Source: an uncultured Anaeroplasmataceae bacterium (GTDB taxonomy: Bacteria; Bacillota_I; Bacilli_A; Acholeplasmatales; Anaeroplasmataceae). From it: a DNA stretch of 64,000 bases. Positions 45,583 to 55,900 of this stretch are shown here, in pieces; the stretch's first letter is position 1, and the number at the start of each line of letters is the position of its first letter. Where the stretch lies: positions 558,001 through 622,000 of the forward strand of contig CALUYM010000001.1 of assembly GCA_944325035.1 (NCBI GenBank). Reading direction: 5' to 3'. Under the pieces are notes generated by a model. The model saw only the letters and a program-made list of their open reading frames with translations. It ran no database searches and had not been told where the DNA came from. A program made the position numbers and the translations under genes.

Positions 45583-46506
45583 TCAATTATATTTTTGAAC
45601 ACCATCATCTGCATCGCTAATTTCTTGTTTCTTATTTGTTTTATAACTAACAAATAATACTGAACTAACTCCAACTACTAATAAAGCTAATCCAATTACA
45701 ATATGAACCCAAACAAATTTATCAAAGTTTTGATAGAAAGTAACGATTTCTGGATTATAAAACATTGAGATGATACTTGAAATACATAGTCCAATAATTA
45801 CATAATAAAAACCAATCTTGTATTTATTTAAAAGCTTATTTATTATTTTTGAAATTAATAATACACCTAAAATAGCTCCAACTATTAATGCCATATAAAT
45901 ACAAATAATCATCGGATTTTCTTTCCAAACTGTTACACTAACTGAATCCATTAATGTATTATATAAGCCAAATGACATCAGTAAAGCAGTAGCAGAAAGT
46001 CCTGGAATTAACTGAGTTAATGCTACTAAAAAACCAATTATTAAACAAAACAAGTACATGTACCATGGAATATCTGTCAAAAGCGATGATAAATTCCAAT
46101 TAGCATGAACAGCTGTAATTGATAAGCCTAGTGGAATAATTAGTCCAAGTATTATATTAAATACATATGATTTTTTAAATTTTGATCCTTTAACTTCTTT
46201 GGTAATAGTTGGAATCCCACCAATCATTAAACCTGCGAAAAAAGCAACAACTGCAAATGTAGAAATACTTAATAAAAATCTTACACTAAATAAACCAATA
46301 ATAAAGCCAATAATAGCTCCAACTACAATCGGTAATAAAAACATAATGCTTTTTTTCTTAAATAAATTGCTCATGGCATCCATTAATTTGTCATAAAGCT
46401 TAAACATAATTGCAATTTGAGCACCACTGAAACCTGGAATAATAACAGCCAGGCCGATTAAAAATCCAAGAATACTTGATTTTATTTTTTCATTTGATAT
46501 ATACAT
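45583..46506 (-). CDS. DUF368 membrane protein (undecaprenyl-phosphate translocase-like)
   Basis: 307 residues with about eight to nine helices and the duplicated family motif: VIIPGFSGAQIAIMFKLYDKLMDA near 21-44 and QLIPGLSATALLMSFGLYNTLMDS near 165-188. DUF368 proteins (PopT) recycle the lipid carrier undecaprenyl phosphate across the membrane, which fits a walled cell. The C-terminus adds about 15 charged residues. The start follows GGGGTTAGAGAAAATG. Confidence 0.9.
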   Translation of the reverse strand: MYISNEKIKSSILGFLIGLAVIIPGFSGAQIAIMFKLYDKLMDAMSNLFKKKSIMFLLPIVVGAIIGFIIGLFSVRFLLSISTFAVVAFFAGLMIGGIPTITKEVKGSKFKKSYVFNIILGLIIPLGLSITAVHANWNLSSLLTDIPWYMYLFCLIIGFLVALTQLIPGLSATALLMSFGLYNTLMDSVSVTVWKENPMIICIYMALIVGAILGVLLISKIINKLLNKYKIGFYYVIIGLCISSIISMFYNPEIVTFYQNFDKFVWVHIVIGLALLVVGVSSVLFVSYKTNKKQEISDADDGVQKYN

Positions 46507-46600
46507 TTTCTCTAACCCCTTAGATTATTTATACCTAAATTATAGTAATACTTAATTAATAAGTCAACGAATGAATTAGATTTTAATACGTTTAAAGAAA

Positions 46601-48511
46601 TCAATTTCCTAAATAAATAATAACTGTACCTCCCTCTTTGATGACCTCTCCTCTACTTGGACTTTGGCTGACTACCTTTGTGCCTGTTCCTAAAAATAGA
46701 TATTTATAATTATTATTAGAAGGAATTACTTCTTTTAACATCCCGATATAATCCTCTACTGTAAAATACTTATCATCAATATAATATCTATATTCTTTCT
46801 TTATTTCTGTATCATATTTTGAACCTATTTTTAAATATGGTAAAATATTTTCAAATATTTCTCCTGATAAAGGAGCTGCGACAACACCACCATATTGCAC
46901 TGTATTTTTAGGATGTTCAATAGCTATATATACTACCACCTCAGGATCATCCATAGGGGCGCCCCCTAAATATGACAAGATATATCTATCGTTAGCATAT
47001 CCTCCTTCTTTTAAGGCAATTTGACTAGTTCCAGTTTTACCACCAATACGCATTCCATTGCGAAATGCATTTCTTCCAGTTCCAACTGCTGTAACCATCT
47101 CCAGTGCATATCTCATAATGTGACTTGTATTTTCACTTATTACCTGCCGTTTTATTGTATTTTTATTTTCATAAACAATATTATCTAACGGATCTGATAC
47201 GTATTTTAAAATACTTGGTGTAATTAAATTTCCATTATTTAAAACTGTCGCCATTGCTTGCATTAACTGAATAGGAGTTGATGAATTTCCTTGTCCAAAA
47301 CTTGCAGTAGCAAGTTCTGTTGGTCCCATTGAACTTTCTTTAAATAATATCCCAGTTGCTTCTCCAGTTAAATCTACTCCCGTTTTGCTTCCAAAACCAA
47401 ATTCTCTAATGTATTTCATTAGTTTTTCTTTTCCTAAACGTTCACCCAATCTCATAAATCCGACGTTACAAGAATTTTGAATTGCTTCTAAAAAGGTTTG
47501 AACGCCATGACCTTGCCGACGCCAACACCTAATATTATGTCCTCCTATGCTTAAACTGCCAGTACAATTAACAGTTTGATGAATATCAAACAATCCCTCA
47601 TTTAATGCGGCACTATAAGTTACTATTTTAAAAGTAGATCCTGGTTCAAAACTTTTCCATGCAAGATAATTTCGATTATAAATTTCTTGATTATAATTTT
47701 GATAGTCTTCAATCTTATAAAAAGGATATTGACTAATTCCTAAAAGTTCACCTGTTTTAACTGACATTACACCAGCGATAATTGATTCTGGATTGTAATT
47801 AGCTGCAGCATTTTTTACAATATTATCTAAAATTTGATTAATATTTAAATCAATTGATAGATGAATATCCATTCCACTGGTTGCTCCACTATAATAGGAT
47901 ACCATATTTTTCATTAAATTCCCCTTAGCATCAGTATATATTTTTAAAGCGCCATCTTTTTCTTTTAGATATTCATTGTATTTTAATTCTAGTCCTGTTA
48001 AGCCCTCATTATCAATATTGGTAAATCCTAGACTTTGTCCTAACATATCTTCATATGGATAATATCTAGATGCATCAGTAGCTAAATAAATACCATCAAT
48101 TTTTAAATCCATTATTTTACGTGCTACTTCTAATGATAATTTTCTTCCTTCAGGTTTTATCATTTCAACAGAATTTTTCTTATTTAAATGTGCTAAAATT
48201 TTATTACTAGAAACTCCTAAAATTTGAGCAATACTTGATGCAGCATTTTCTTTATTGCTAACTTGTTTATTAATTGAAGCTAATGTTAGAGCCATCTTAT
48301 TTCCTACTATTAATTCACCGTTTCTATCATATATATTACCTCTACCATTATTAATAGGAATATCTCTTGTCCACTGATCATATGCCTTTTGATTTATAAA
48401 ATCGGATAATCCAAAACTAATAAAAGTAAGCCGCGTAAACAATGCTATAAAACATATAACAGCTACTAACATTACTAAATAAATTCTTTTTTTTATTTGA
48501 TATTCCTTCAC
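46601..48511 (-). CDS. Class B penicillin-binding protein (SpoVD/PBP2B-like) with C-terminal PASTA-like domain
   Basis: Transpeptidase cross-linking peptidoglycan. 636 residues: one N-terminal membrane helix (about 9-29), dimerisation domain starting NNGRGNIYDRNGELI, and transpeptidase domain with FEPGSTFKI (nucleophile Ser near 292), SCN near 347 and KTGTSQ near 493. The last 60 residues contain VVSQSPSRGEVIKEGGTVIIYLG, half of a PASTA fold. This is the layout of SpoVD or division PBP2B. No sporulation genes are seen here, so a division role is more likely; it stands alone without mraW or ftsL. Confidence 0.88.
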   Translation of the reverse strand: MKEYQIKKRIYLVMLVAVICFIALFTRLTFISFGLSDFINQKAYDQWTRDIPINNGRGNIYDRNGELIVGNKMALTLASINKQVSNKENAASSIAQILGVSSNKILAHLNKKNSVEMIKPEGRKLSLEVARKIMDLKIDGIYLATDASRYYPYEDMLGQSLGFTNIDNEGLTGLELKYNEYLKEKDGALKIYTDAKGNLMKNMVSYYSGATSGMDIHLSIDLNINQILDNIVKNAAANYNPESIIAGVMSVKTGELLGISQYPFYKIEDYQNYNQEIYNRNYLAWKSFEPGSTFKIVTYSAALNEGLFDIHQTVNCTGSLSIGGHNIRCWRRQGHGVQTFLEAIQNSCNVGFMRLGERLGKEKLMKYIREFGFGSKTGVDLTGEATGILFKESSMGPTELATASFGQGNSSTPIQLMQAMATVLNNGNLITPSILKYVSDPLDNIVYENKNTIKRQVISENTSHIMRYALEMVTAVGTGRNAFRNGMRIGGKTGTSQIALKEGGYANDRYILSYLGGAPMDDPEVVVYIAIEHPKNTVQYGGVVAAPLSGEIFENILPYLKIGSKYDTEIKKEYRYYIDDKYFTVEDYIGMLKEVIPSNNNYKYLFLGTGTKVVSQSPSRGEVIKEGGTVIIYLGN

Positions 48512-48669
48512 ATAATCACCAAGTAATTCTATGCTTAATTTTAAATCTTATGTGCTTTTGAATGATATTACTTTAATAAAAAGAAATTCAATTACAAAAG
48601 CTTAAATTTTAAATAGTTTTTAATTCATATATAACGTTAAAAATAGAATTTTAAACCTATAAATTAAAT

Positions 48670-48703
48670 AAATGAGAGTAATGTAATTAAAATACTCTCA
48701 TTT
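48670..48703 (-). terminator. Terminator of the acetylesterase gene
   Basis: AAATGAGAGTA pairs perfectly with TACTCTCATTT around a 12-nt loop; the surrounding sequence is AT-rich on both sides. Confidence 0.7.
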
Positions 48704-48788
48704 ATTAATAAGTTTATATTTGTAAAAATTTTTTACTATTTTTTAGATTGTTTATTTATAACTTAAGCAATTATCAATTGATTGTAAT

Positions 48789-50618
48789 TTAAGCTTCTAT
48801 TGCATTACCTGTAATTTGAAAATCAACATTTGTAAATGTTGCAACTGTACCTCTTGTTGCATACATTCCTACATACATATACTCATTATCAATTGCAAAA
48901 AAATCAAAATCTGTATATGTAGCGATATATGTTTGTCCTTCATATACAACCATTGTCTTTACAACTTGCCCTAGTCGTTCTATTGTTAAAACTGCCTTAG
49001 AACCTTTATTATATGCTAATACTTTATTTCCTTCATTTTTTAATATCGCGTTTTCACGACTGTATAAAATATTACTTTCTGTATCATTAGAATTATAAAA
49101 ACCTGCTGCAACATAATTACTTAAAATTGTTGGATTTTTCTCAGCTTGTTCTACATAAATATCATCTCTTAACATTAATCCAAAACCAGCTTGTTTTACA
49201 GTTAAACATTCAGTAATCTCAACATTTGCTGTAATTTTAAAATTCTTTTTACGCGATACTTGTTTAAAAATCATTCCAATACCTTCTGTAGAAGAAGAAA
49301 TTTTACCTTTATTTGAAGTTCCAAATTGTCCAACTTTAAACACACCTTGTGTTTCTTCTTCAGCAATAAATCCTGACTTAAGTGGAGATCCACCACAATC
49401 ACCAAAAGCTGTTCCATACCAACTATCTGTTTTAAAATTAGTCCATGTAACTGGCTTATAAGTGCTTTCGTTAAATGGTTTATAGCTTGATTCTACATAA
49501 TCTGGATTAGAAACACGATCTGCTTCAGTTGGCGATGTAATATCTGATTTAACATAATTTTTCAAATTTGAATTGCTATTTTTTAATTCATTTGCCAAAG
49601 TATATGCAACCATTTTAGCTCCATAAATATTAAGATGTGTATTATCAACTGAGGCTTTATTTGGTGTTGTCCAAGCGTGATATTTAATTGCTTCTTCATA
49701 TCCAATTTTTTCATATAATTCTTTTGTTTTAGCAGTTAGATCAATTACTGTGGTTTTTGTTTCTTCTCCAAGTTCCCTAATAGCTTTAGCATAATCACCT
49801 GTTTCTGTAATATGAGCAGCTGTTCCCGTATAATCATTTGAGCTACTAGCTCTTACAATTGGTGTGCATAAAATTGGAGTAGCTCCTTTTTCTAATGCTA
49901 ATTTAATATAATATTCATACAAATTATATTTAAAAGAATCTTTATCTGTAATTAAACCTGTTGGTGATGAATATCTAGCTGGATCATCTGATTTTTCATC
50001 ATTATGCCCAAAACCAATAATTAAATAATCACCAGCTGTGATACTATCTTTCAAAGTTAAGTAATTATTTTCTACAATAAAACTTTTTGAACTTCTACCT
50101 GATAATGCTAAATTTTTAATTGTCGCTTTTTCATCTAAGTAGTTTTCAAGTTGCGTACCATATCCATATCGTGGATAATAATATGAATCATTAAAAGAAG
50201 ACATAGTTGAATCCCCAACCATATAGACATCTGTACCTTCAATAACTACTGGTTTTTCCTCTTCTTTTACTACATAAGTTATCTCATTTGAATAATCACT
50301 ATCTAAATATTTAGTATAATCACTTGAAATTGCTTTAACTTTAAACTTATATGTACCAGGCAAATTTTCTAAAATCGTATAAGATGTCGTACTTTGTTCT
50401 AAAATAATATTATCATTTTTTGAAACAACATATCCTTTGGCGTTACCTACTGCTTGCCATGTAATAACATTTTCATTTAATGAAATTACTGGTGTTTGTA
50501 GTGTTATTTTACTTTCTTCTGGTAGCGATGTACTCGGGACACTTGTTCCTTGCTCTGCACAACTAAATAAAGTCAAAGCAAACGTTAAATTTGCTAAAAC
50601 TAAAGGTATCTTTTTCAT
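48789..50618 (-). CDS. Secreted lipoprotein SGNH acetylesterase, rhamnogalacturonan acetylesterase-like
   Basis: 609 residues from ATG 50616-50618 (GAGGAGAGAAATT upstream). A lipoprotein signal ends LTLFSCAE (Cys about 20). A fibronectin-III-like segment (about 40-120) is followed by the SGNH domain: block I VGDSTMSSF near 134 (Ser nucleophile), block III GFGHNDE near 200, and catalytic D-x-x-H in VDNTHLNIYG near 318. This is the RGAE/CE12 pattern, removing acetyl groups from pectic or other polysaccharides. The C-terminal 230 residues look like a concanavalin-type sugar-binding domain. Promoter with a cre-like operator upstream. Confidence 0.85.
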   Translation of the reverse strand: MKKIPLVLANLTFALTLFSCAEQGTSVPSTSLPEESKITLQTPVISLNENVITWQAVGNAKGYVVSKNDNIILEQSTTSYTILENLPGTYKFKVKAISSDYTKYLDSDYSNEITYVVKEEEKPVVIEGTDVYMVGDSTMSSFNDSYYYPRYGYGTQLENYLDEKATIKNLALSGRSSKSFIVENNYLTLKDSITAGDYLIIGFGHNDEKSDDPARYSSPTGLITDKDSFKYNLYEYYIKLALEKGATPILCTPIVRASSSNDYTGTAAHITETGDYAKAIRELGEETKTTVIDLTAKTKELYEKIGYEEAIKYHAWTTPNKASVDNTHLNIYGAKMVAYTLANELKNSNSNLKNYVKSDITSPTEADRVSNPDYVESSYKPFNESTYKPVTWTNFKTDSWYGTAFGDCGGSPLKSGFIAEEETQGVFKVGQFGTSNKGKISSSTEGIGMIFKQVSRKKNFKITANVEITECLTVKQAGFGLMLRDDIYVEQAEKNPTILSNYVAAGFYNSNDTESNILYSRENAILKNEGNKVLAYNKGSKAVLTIERLGQVVKTMVVYEGQTYIATYTDFDFFAIDNEYMYVGMYATRGTVATFTNVDFQITGNAIEA

Positions 50619-50651
50619 AATTTCTCTCCTCTTTCCTTTCATTAGCTTAAT

Positions 50652-50680
50652 TATAGTCCATGTAAGCGTTTTATTCAATA
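50652..50680 (-). promoter_or_regulatory. Acetylesterase promoter with internal cre-like operator
   Basis: On the minus strand TTGAAT, a 17-bp spacer and TATAAT. The spacer contains AAAACGCTTACA, and the 14-mer ATAAAACGCTTACA (plus 50661-50674) matches the catabolite-response consensus TGWAANCGNTNWCA at 12 positions. A bound LacI/CcpA-type protein would block the promoter. Confidence 0.6.
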
Positions 50681-50900
50681 AAAATCTAAATTTATTCTAC
50701 TAAAACATTTCTATAATAAATACTAAACCAAAAATTAAAGAATTAGCTAATATATAAACCACCTTTAAATAAAATTAATTTTATTATTTCTTATCTTTTT
50801 TTAACAATTCCCTTCTCATACATTGTTTTTGGTAGTCAATGCATATATCCATCATACAATTATTGTATTATTTGTTTATATAAAATCTTGATTCCCTCCT
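50681..50900. other. Intergenic region upstream of the acetylesterase promoter
   Basis: AT-rich sequence with no gene seen; it separates the acetylesterase promoter from the remains of a GGDEF gene. Confidence 0.4.
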
Positions 50901-51357
50901 AACGCTTTGCAACATACATATCAGCATCAACCATTTCATATATCTTCAAATGATTTCAGCTTATTATTTATTAATAATTACACCGATACTTACTGTTAAT
51001 TTATAATTTTGATAATAATATTTCAATTCAATATGAAAATTATCTATAGATACTTTTATTTTTTTTTACTAAACTCGTAGTTGTCATTGAATAAGGAATA
51101 AAAATCATAAATTCATCTCCATCTAAGCAAGATTTAATTTCATATTTATAAAATGATAATTCATAATAGAAGCAAGTTTTATTAATAAATTATCACCAAT
51201 ATTATGTCTAGCTCTAGTATTCACTTTTTTAAAATTATCCAGATCAAATAATAATACTATTTCACCTGTTTTTTATTGAAAATATATTGTTCAATTTCTA
51301 AATTTAGATTCTAATATTTGCATCATTCCAAAGTCATAGCGATTAGATTTTCTTTTA
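50901..51357 (-). pseudogene. Decayed GGDEF (diguanylate cyclase) gene
   Basis: Short segments in changing frames spell out a GGDEF domain in order: NRYDFGMMQILE, LLFDLDNFKKVNTRARHNIGDNLL, the active-site region LDGDEFMIFIPYS (for GGDEF), LTVSIGVIINK and the terminal VDADMYVAKR. At least four frameshifts or stops separate them, and no upstream sensor domain remains. This was a c-di-GMP synthase and cannot now be translated. Confidence 0.7.
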
Positions 51358-51483
51358 AATCTATAAAAATAGATTTTTTTATAAATAAATTGTTTTTAAT
51401 ATTAAAAAATTAATTAACTTATATGTTTTAATTGGATTAATTTTATCTAAGTATTATTATAGATTAATAAAAAAATTAGAGCC

Positions 51484-52890
51484 TTATGACTCTAATTCTG
51501 TTGCAACATCATCTTCCAATTCTTCAATTTGTTTTTCTTCTTTCATCCTTTTTTCAACCATCAACAAAAATTCATTAACATTTGCTATCTCTTGTTTTTC
51601 TTCAAAACTCAAATCTGAAGGAGTTAAAATCTTATTTGCATATAAATTGCACGCTTCTGACACTTCATAGTCTAGTCCTTGTTTTTCCAAATTCTTAATA
51701 AGACTATCATATGGTCTATCTTCTTCTAAAACAAAGTTTGTAAAAGCAAGACTTCTAAAAATGCGATTGACGTTATTATAAAAAACATACTCATAAGCAG
51801 AACCTGTAGATAACATATTTAAATACATTACTTCATGACGTTTTATACGATTCATCTTATATTTATAAACTTTAGTAAACATCTTATCTTGTTTATTTTT
51901 TAAAATTGTCCTAGCATTTTCATAAGTTTTTGGATCAATATTATCATAATCTGGCACAATTAATTCTTTTCTAAGATAACTTGGCCAGTATTTAATATTG
52001 ATGTCATCTGATTTTTCAACCATAGTATTATATGATGTAAAAAAAGGATTTACAAATAAAAATGCTCTTTTCGTTGAAATAGGAAAGTAAAAAAAATTAT
52101 ACATAGAACTACTACATCTCATAATGATTGCAATCTTTTCAAAAGATTTTTCAAAGGTTCCTAGCAAGTTTTTTTCATTTTCTTCGCTAGATATATTAAA
52201 ACTATGTTGATTTAAAAGATCATTTTTTTCAAATGAATATGTTAAAAGTTCTAATTTAAATGTTTCATAGCCAGATTCATATTCACCAGGTTTAACCCAA
52301 TCTTTTAAAGGTAAACTTTCTTTAAAAATTTTATCTCGTTCTACGGAAAAGCCACGATCATTTAAAATAAAATCCTCTCCCGTGCGTTCATTTGATAAGA
52401 ATGAAATTGTATATGGGATAAAAACATTAGCCCAGTAAATAGCTTCGTGAGTAACATCTTTATGTGAAGGAATTTCCTCTAAATAATCTGATTCTAAAAT
52501 AACTTTTATCGTTCGCCAAAAATAAGCTTCATCAGTTTCGCCTTCAATGGTATCACTTTTTAAAAACATATTAGAACTTAAAGTTTTAATATACCCATCT
52601 TTATATAAATCAAAAATAAAACTTAAAATTACATACTTTCGAATGATTTCTATTTCGTCTTGGTCTAGTTCAAATACACCTGTAACTATTTCAATTTTTT
52701 TTAATAGATTGAAGAAATTTTCATAAAGAATATCAAGCATTTCTTCAATTTCTTGTGGACATTTTCTTTGTATATTTTCAAAATCAGCAGGTTTATCTTT
52801 TTTTACATTAAACGCTTGAAATTTTTTTTGTTTATTTTTTCTTTCGAATAATTTTTCAACTATTACGTTTTTGGCAAGATTTTGATACAT
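51484..52890 (-). CDS. Hypothetical protein, 468 residues
   Basis: Unrecognised soluble, mostly helical protein. The N-terminus is basic (VEKLFERKNKQKKFQ), the middle has many aromatic residues (STKRAFLFVNPFFTSYNTM near 277) and the C-terminus is strongly acidic (EEKQIEELEDDVATELES). No signal peptide, membrane helix or catalytic motif is visible. The stretch around 230-310 faintly recalls the DUF4238 layout, but I would not assign it. It follows a 94-residue gene by 10 nt on the same strand, so the two are probably one operon. Start follows TAGGAGGAAGTAT. Confidence 0.6.
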   Translation of the reverse strand: MYQNLAKNVIVEKLFERKNKQKKFQAFNVKKDKPADFENIQRKCPQEIEEMLDILYENFFNLLKKIEIVTGVFELDQDEIEIIRKYVILSFIFDLYKDGYIKTLSSNMFLKSDTIEGETDEAYFWRTIKVILESDYLEEIPSHKDVTHEAIYWANVFIPYTISFLSNERTGEDFILNDRGFSVERDKIFKESLPLKDWVKPGEYESGYETFKLELLTYSFEKNDLLNQHSFNISSEENEKNLLGTFEKSFEKIAIIMRCSSSMYNFFYFPISTKRAFLFVNPFFTSYNTMVEKSDDINIKYWPSYLRKELIVPDYDNIDPKTYENARTILKNKQDKMFTKVYKYKMNRIKRHEVMYLNMLSTGSAYEYVFYNNVNRIFRSLAFTNFVLEEDRPYDSLIKNLEKQGLDYEVSEACNLYANKILTPSDLSFEEKQEIANVNEFLLMVEKRMKEEKQIEELEDDVATELES

Positions 52891-52900
52891 ATACTTCCTC

Positions 52901-53185
52901 CTAATTAGGTAGTACTTGATTAACTAAGTTCTCATTTTGCAAAATAAACTCTTTACTTGTTAATTCTTGCCCATCGTAAATTACTTTGTCACAAGCAATA
53001 AAACCTTCTTTAGTATTAATAATCAAATGATAGTGAAATACACTTTGAATACCACCATATGGTAAATATTGCATTGTAACTGGACCATTATACATATAGA
53101 TATCAACCAAAGTCAATGGCTTACCATTAAATGTAGTTTTAATTGTATTAACATTTAAAACTGAATCTTTATTAAAATCAAACAT
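52901..53185 (-). CDS. Hypothetical protein, 94 residues
   Basis: From ATG 53183-53185 (AGGAGATTAAAT upstream, better than two in-frame codons further up) it gives 94 residues starting MFDFNKDSVLN. The sequence is strand-rich (PLTLVDIYMYNGPVTMQYLPYGG, FHYHLIINTKEGFIACDKVIYDG), suggesting a small beta-sandwich or barrel. No family recognised. Probably co-transcribed with the following 468-residue gene. Confidence 0.55.
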   Translation of the reverse strand: MFDFNKDSVLNVNTIKTTFNGKPLTLVDIYMYNGPVTMQYLPYGGIQSVFHYHLIINTKEGFIACDKVIYDGQELTSKEFILQNENLVNQVLPN

Positions 53186-53536
53186 ATTATTTAATCTCCT
53201 ATCTTTCATAAAATTCATTTAAAATATATTATTATTTTAACACATTCTACTTATTTTATGACATATTTTTGCTTATAATTACAAAAAACTATAATTTTAG
53301 ATTAAATGTTTAATGGTTTTTAATTATATGTAATTTTTTTATTGTTTAATAAATTTCAGTTCTTAAAATATTCTAATTAAAAACAATTTTTTATCAATAA
53401 CAATTTTTTAAATTTGAGTAACATTTTAAACGCAATTATAAGAATAAAATGCCTTAATCAAAAATATGATTAAAGGCACTTTTATTCTTATATTTTGAGA
53501 TAGAAAAGAAATTTACAAAAACCTATTTAAACTAAA
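53186..53536. other. Intergenic region with the terminator of the uronate operon
   Basis: No gene. GCCTTAATCA (53451-53460) pairs with TGATTAAAGGC (53467-53477) and is followed on the minus strand by TTTTATTC; this ends the GH88 operon. The rest is AT-rich and featureless. Confidence 0.6.
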
Positions 53537-54733
53537 TTACCAAAATATCCATTTATTTTTAGTTAAAAGTCTCATTAAACATTCAACGTAAAAATAATCC
53601 CCCCATAAACAAAATTCATTAATTCCTTTATTAGGAAAAGCGTATACACTATGTTTAACTATACCATCTTCATGAGTATCTTCTTTTTTAGAGATGAAAT
53701 CATTTTTTATTAAAGCATATAACAAATTATGAGCAACCAGTTCATAAAAATTTTTTTCATCTTTATCAAATATTGAGTCAAATTGTAGCAATTGCAAAAT
53801 AGCTGATACTACAATAGGCATTGTTGAGGCGTCCTTTAAAACATACATATATTCATCATAATCAAAATCCCATGGACAAATTAAATCAAAAGGAAGGTGA
53901 TTTAAGAATACATTTAGTAAATTCTTAGCTTTAATCAACAAATCATACCGAGTAGGATTATATTTATAGCTTAATGCAAGACCATATATTGCCCATGCTT
54001 GGCCACGAGCCCATAAAGATTCATCGCTTTTTCCTTGATGTGTTTTTCCAAATAATGGAAAACCAGTCTTAGTATCAAAATAAAATGTATGATATGTTGT
54101 AAAATCATTCCTGATTAACACCTTCAACGCATTATCCAAATGTTTTAATGCAACATCTCGATACTTAATATCACCTGTTATTTCACTTATATTATATAGA
54201 ATAGGTAAATTCATAAATGTATCAATTATAATACGACCACTATTGATTCCATCTTCACCTATTTTTCCCCATGCTTGAATAACCTCTGCTTTTTTTAAAA
54301 AACGTTCTACTAAAACATCAGATGCTAATTTAACCGCTTCTAAATAAGATTTTTTACCAGTAATTTTATATCCAGCAAAACTTGATAACGAATAGATAAA
54401 TCCAACATCATGATTTTGAATTCCTTTGTGTCCTAGCTTGGCCTCTTTCTCTAATTCTAAACATTGATATTCTGCAATTTTTTTATATTTTTCTTCATTA
54501 GTTAATACATACATATACCAAATCATGCCAGTATAAAAACCTTTTGTCCATTCAAAACCTTCAGTTGGGTAATATTTATCGTTATAACTGCACGTATGAA
54601 TGAAATTTGCCTGATATTTATCAATTAATTGATCTATTTTAGTTTTCACAATCGAAAGTTGTTCTGTAATTATTGAATTATCCAATTTCTTATTTTGTAC
54701 AAATCTTTCTTTTTCATTTAAATTGATAGTCAT
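53537..54733 (-). CDS. Unsaturated glucuronyl hydrolase, GH88 family
   Basis: Cytoplasmic glycosidase that removes the 4,5-unsaturated uronic acid left by polysaccharide lyases. From ATG 54731-54733 (GAGGTATTAT upstream) it has 398 residues. The two catalytic-region motifs are visible: NHDVGFIYSL near 107-116 and IIDTFMNLPILYN near 170-182, each with the expected Asp; WARGQAWAIYG near 240 is also typical. No signal peptide. It is the last gene of the uronate operon and starts just after the alginate-lyase-like gene. Confidence 0.9.
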   Translation of the reverse strand: MTINLNEKERFVQNKKLDNSIITEQLSIVKTKIDQLIDKYQANFIHTCSYNDKYYPTEGFEWTKGFYTGMIWYMYVLTNEEKYKKIAEYQCLELEKEAKLGHKGIQNHDVGFIYSLSSFAGYKITGKKSYLEAVKLASDVLVERFLKKAEVIQAWGKIGEDGINSGRIIIDTFMNLPILYNISEITGDIKYRDVALKHLDNALKVLIRNDFTTYHTFYFDTKTGFPLFGKTHQGKSDESLWARGQAWAIYGLALSYKYNPTRYDLLIKAKNLLNVFLNHLPFDLICPWDFDYDEYMYVLKDASTMPIVVSAILQLLQFDSIFDKDEKNFYELVAHNLLYALIKNDFISKKEDTHEDGIVKHSVYAFPNKGINEFCLWGDYFYVECLMRLLTKNKWIFW

Positions 54734-54745
54734 ATAATACCTCAT

Positions 54746-55900
54746 TTAGTTATAGTACTTACCTATAATAATAATAACATCATCTAATACTGCATCGCTA
54801 GGCAAATTTAAAGAGGCATATTCATTAAATTTGCGCTTAGCTTCAACTATAAGTGGAACTAGTGTTGCTTTATCAAATGTTACAATTTGATCATATGGCC
54901 ATTCTTCCTTAGTGACTAAATGATTTATTAAGAAGTCAAAACTATTTTTCATAGAAAAACTAACTGTTCGGTAATACCAGGCAAGATTATACAAGTCGTA
55001 GTTATCTACTAAATGAGCAAAATCATAAATTGCTTTAAATGCCATTAATGAGTACGATTTTGACTTAGTTCGTTTTAATTCTAACGGCATCGAACCATTA
55101 CTACTAAAACTAGTCATTAACCTTTGGTCAATAAATGAATAAACTAATTTTTTAATTTCTTTTTGTTTATTAAAGATTCTATATAATACTAGCTTTAAAA
55201 AATCATACATTATACCATGATTATTTTTAGCATCTCGTTCTTGTAAAGCAATATCACTATATTCTAACCAGTTTAAAAATTGAGATAACCACTTTTTAAA
55301 TTGATTATAAAATTCTTTTTCAATTTTATTTAAACTAAATAAACTAGAAATTAGTATTAGTGGATAAGTAAAGTTAGCAGAAAAATCTATAATGCCAATA
55401 CCTCTTCCTTGATTAACACCCTTAATCATTTGACCATGATTCATATTTGGTAACATTCTAGTTTTAGTATCAATAAAGAAAGTTATAATTCTTTTTTTAG
55501 CATCATTATAATACTCTATTTTATCAGTTATATAATAGAGCAATAACTCATAATAGCAGATGAATGCCGTATTACGCAGCTTATCTTTATCATATTTATC
55601 TCCTTCTTGATTTGCGTATCCATCTTTTTGAATATATGGAAGTCCGTCTTGAGTATCAGGGTTTGGATGATAATATGTCGCCAATGATACATAATTATGA
55701 CGATTAATTTTTTTCACTAATCCTCTTGGTTTCATCATCACATTATAATATGGTTCATCTAAAAGATAAGACAACTTTTCTTCTAATTTTAAAACGTCTG
55801 TTAAAGAAATTTTTTGCTTCAAACGAATCAAATCATTTTCAGTATACACTAAATAATGATTCACTGGATCAAGCTTTACTATTTCATTAAAGTAGTTCAT
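54746..55900 (-). CDS. Alginate-lyase-like domain protein (PF05426-type polysaccharide lyase)
   Basis: 384 residues of (alpha/alpha) barrel type. HNYVSLATYYHPNPDTQDGLP near 68-88 with YIQKDG matches the alginate_lyase family signature, and NNHGIMYD near 221 supplies the conserved Asn-His and Tyr of the active site. It would cleave uronic-acid-containing oligosaccharides by beta-elimination; the actual substrate may be glucuronan or a glycosaminoglycan, as related families do. There is no signal peptide. It starts one base before the SDR stop, so translation is coupled. Confidence 0.8.
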   Translation of the reverse strand: MNYFNEIVKLDPVNHYLVYTENDLIRLKQKISLTDVLKLEEKLSYLLDEPYYNVMMKPRGLVKKINRHNYVSLATYYHPNPDTQDGLPYIQKDGYANQEGDKYDKDKLRNTAFICYYELLLYYITDKIEYYNDAKKRIITFFIDTKTRMLPNMNHGQMIKGVNQGRGIGIIDFSANFTYPLILISSLFSLNKIEKEFYNQFKKWLSQFLNWLEYSDIALQERDAKNNHGIMYDFLKLVLYRIFNKQKEIKKLVYSFIDQRLMTSFSSNGSMPLELKRTKSKSYSLMAFKAIYDFAHLVDNYDLYNLAWYYRTVSFSMKNSFDFLINHLVTKEEWPYDQIVTFDKATLVPLIVEAKRKFNEYASLNLPSDAVLDDVIIIIGKYYN

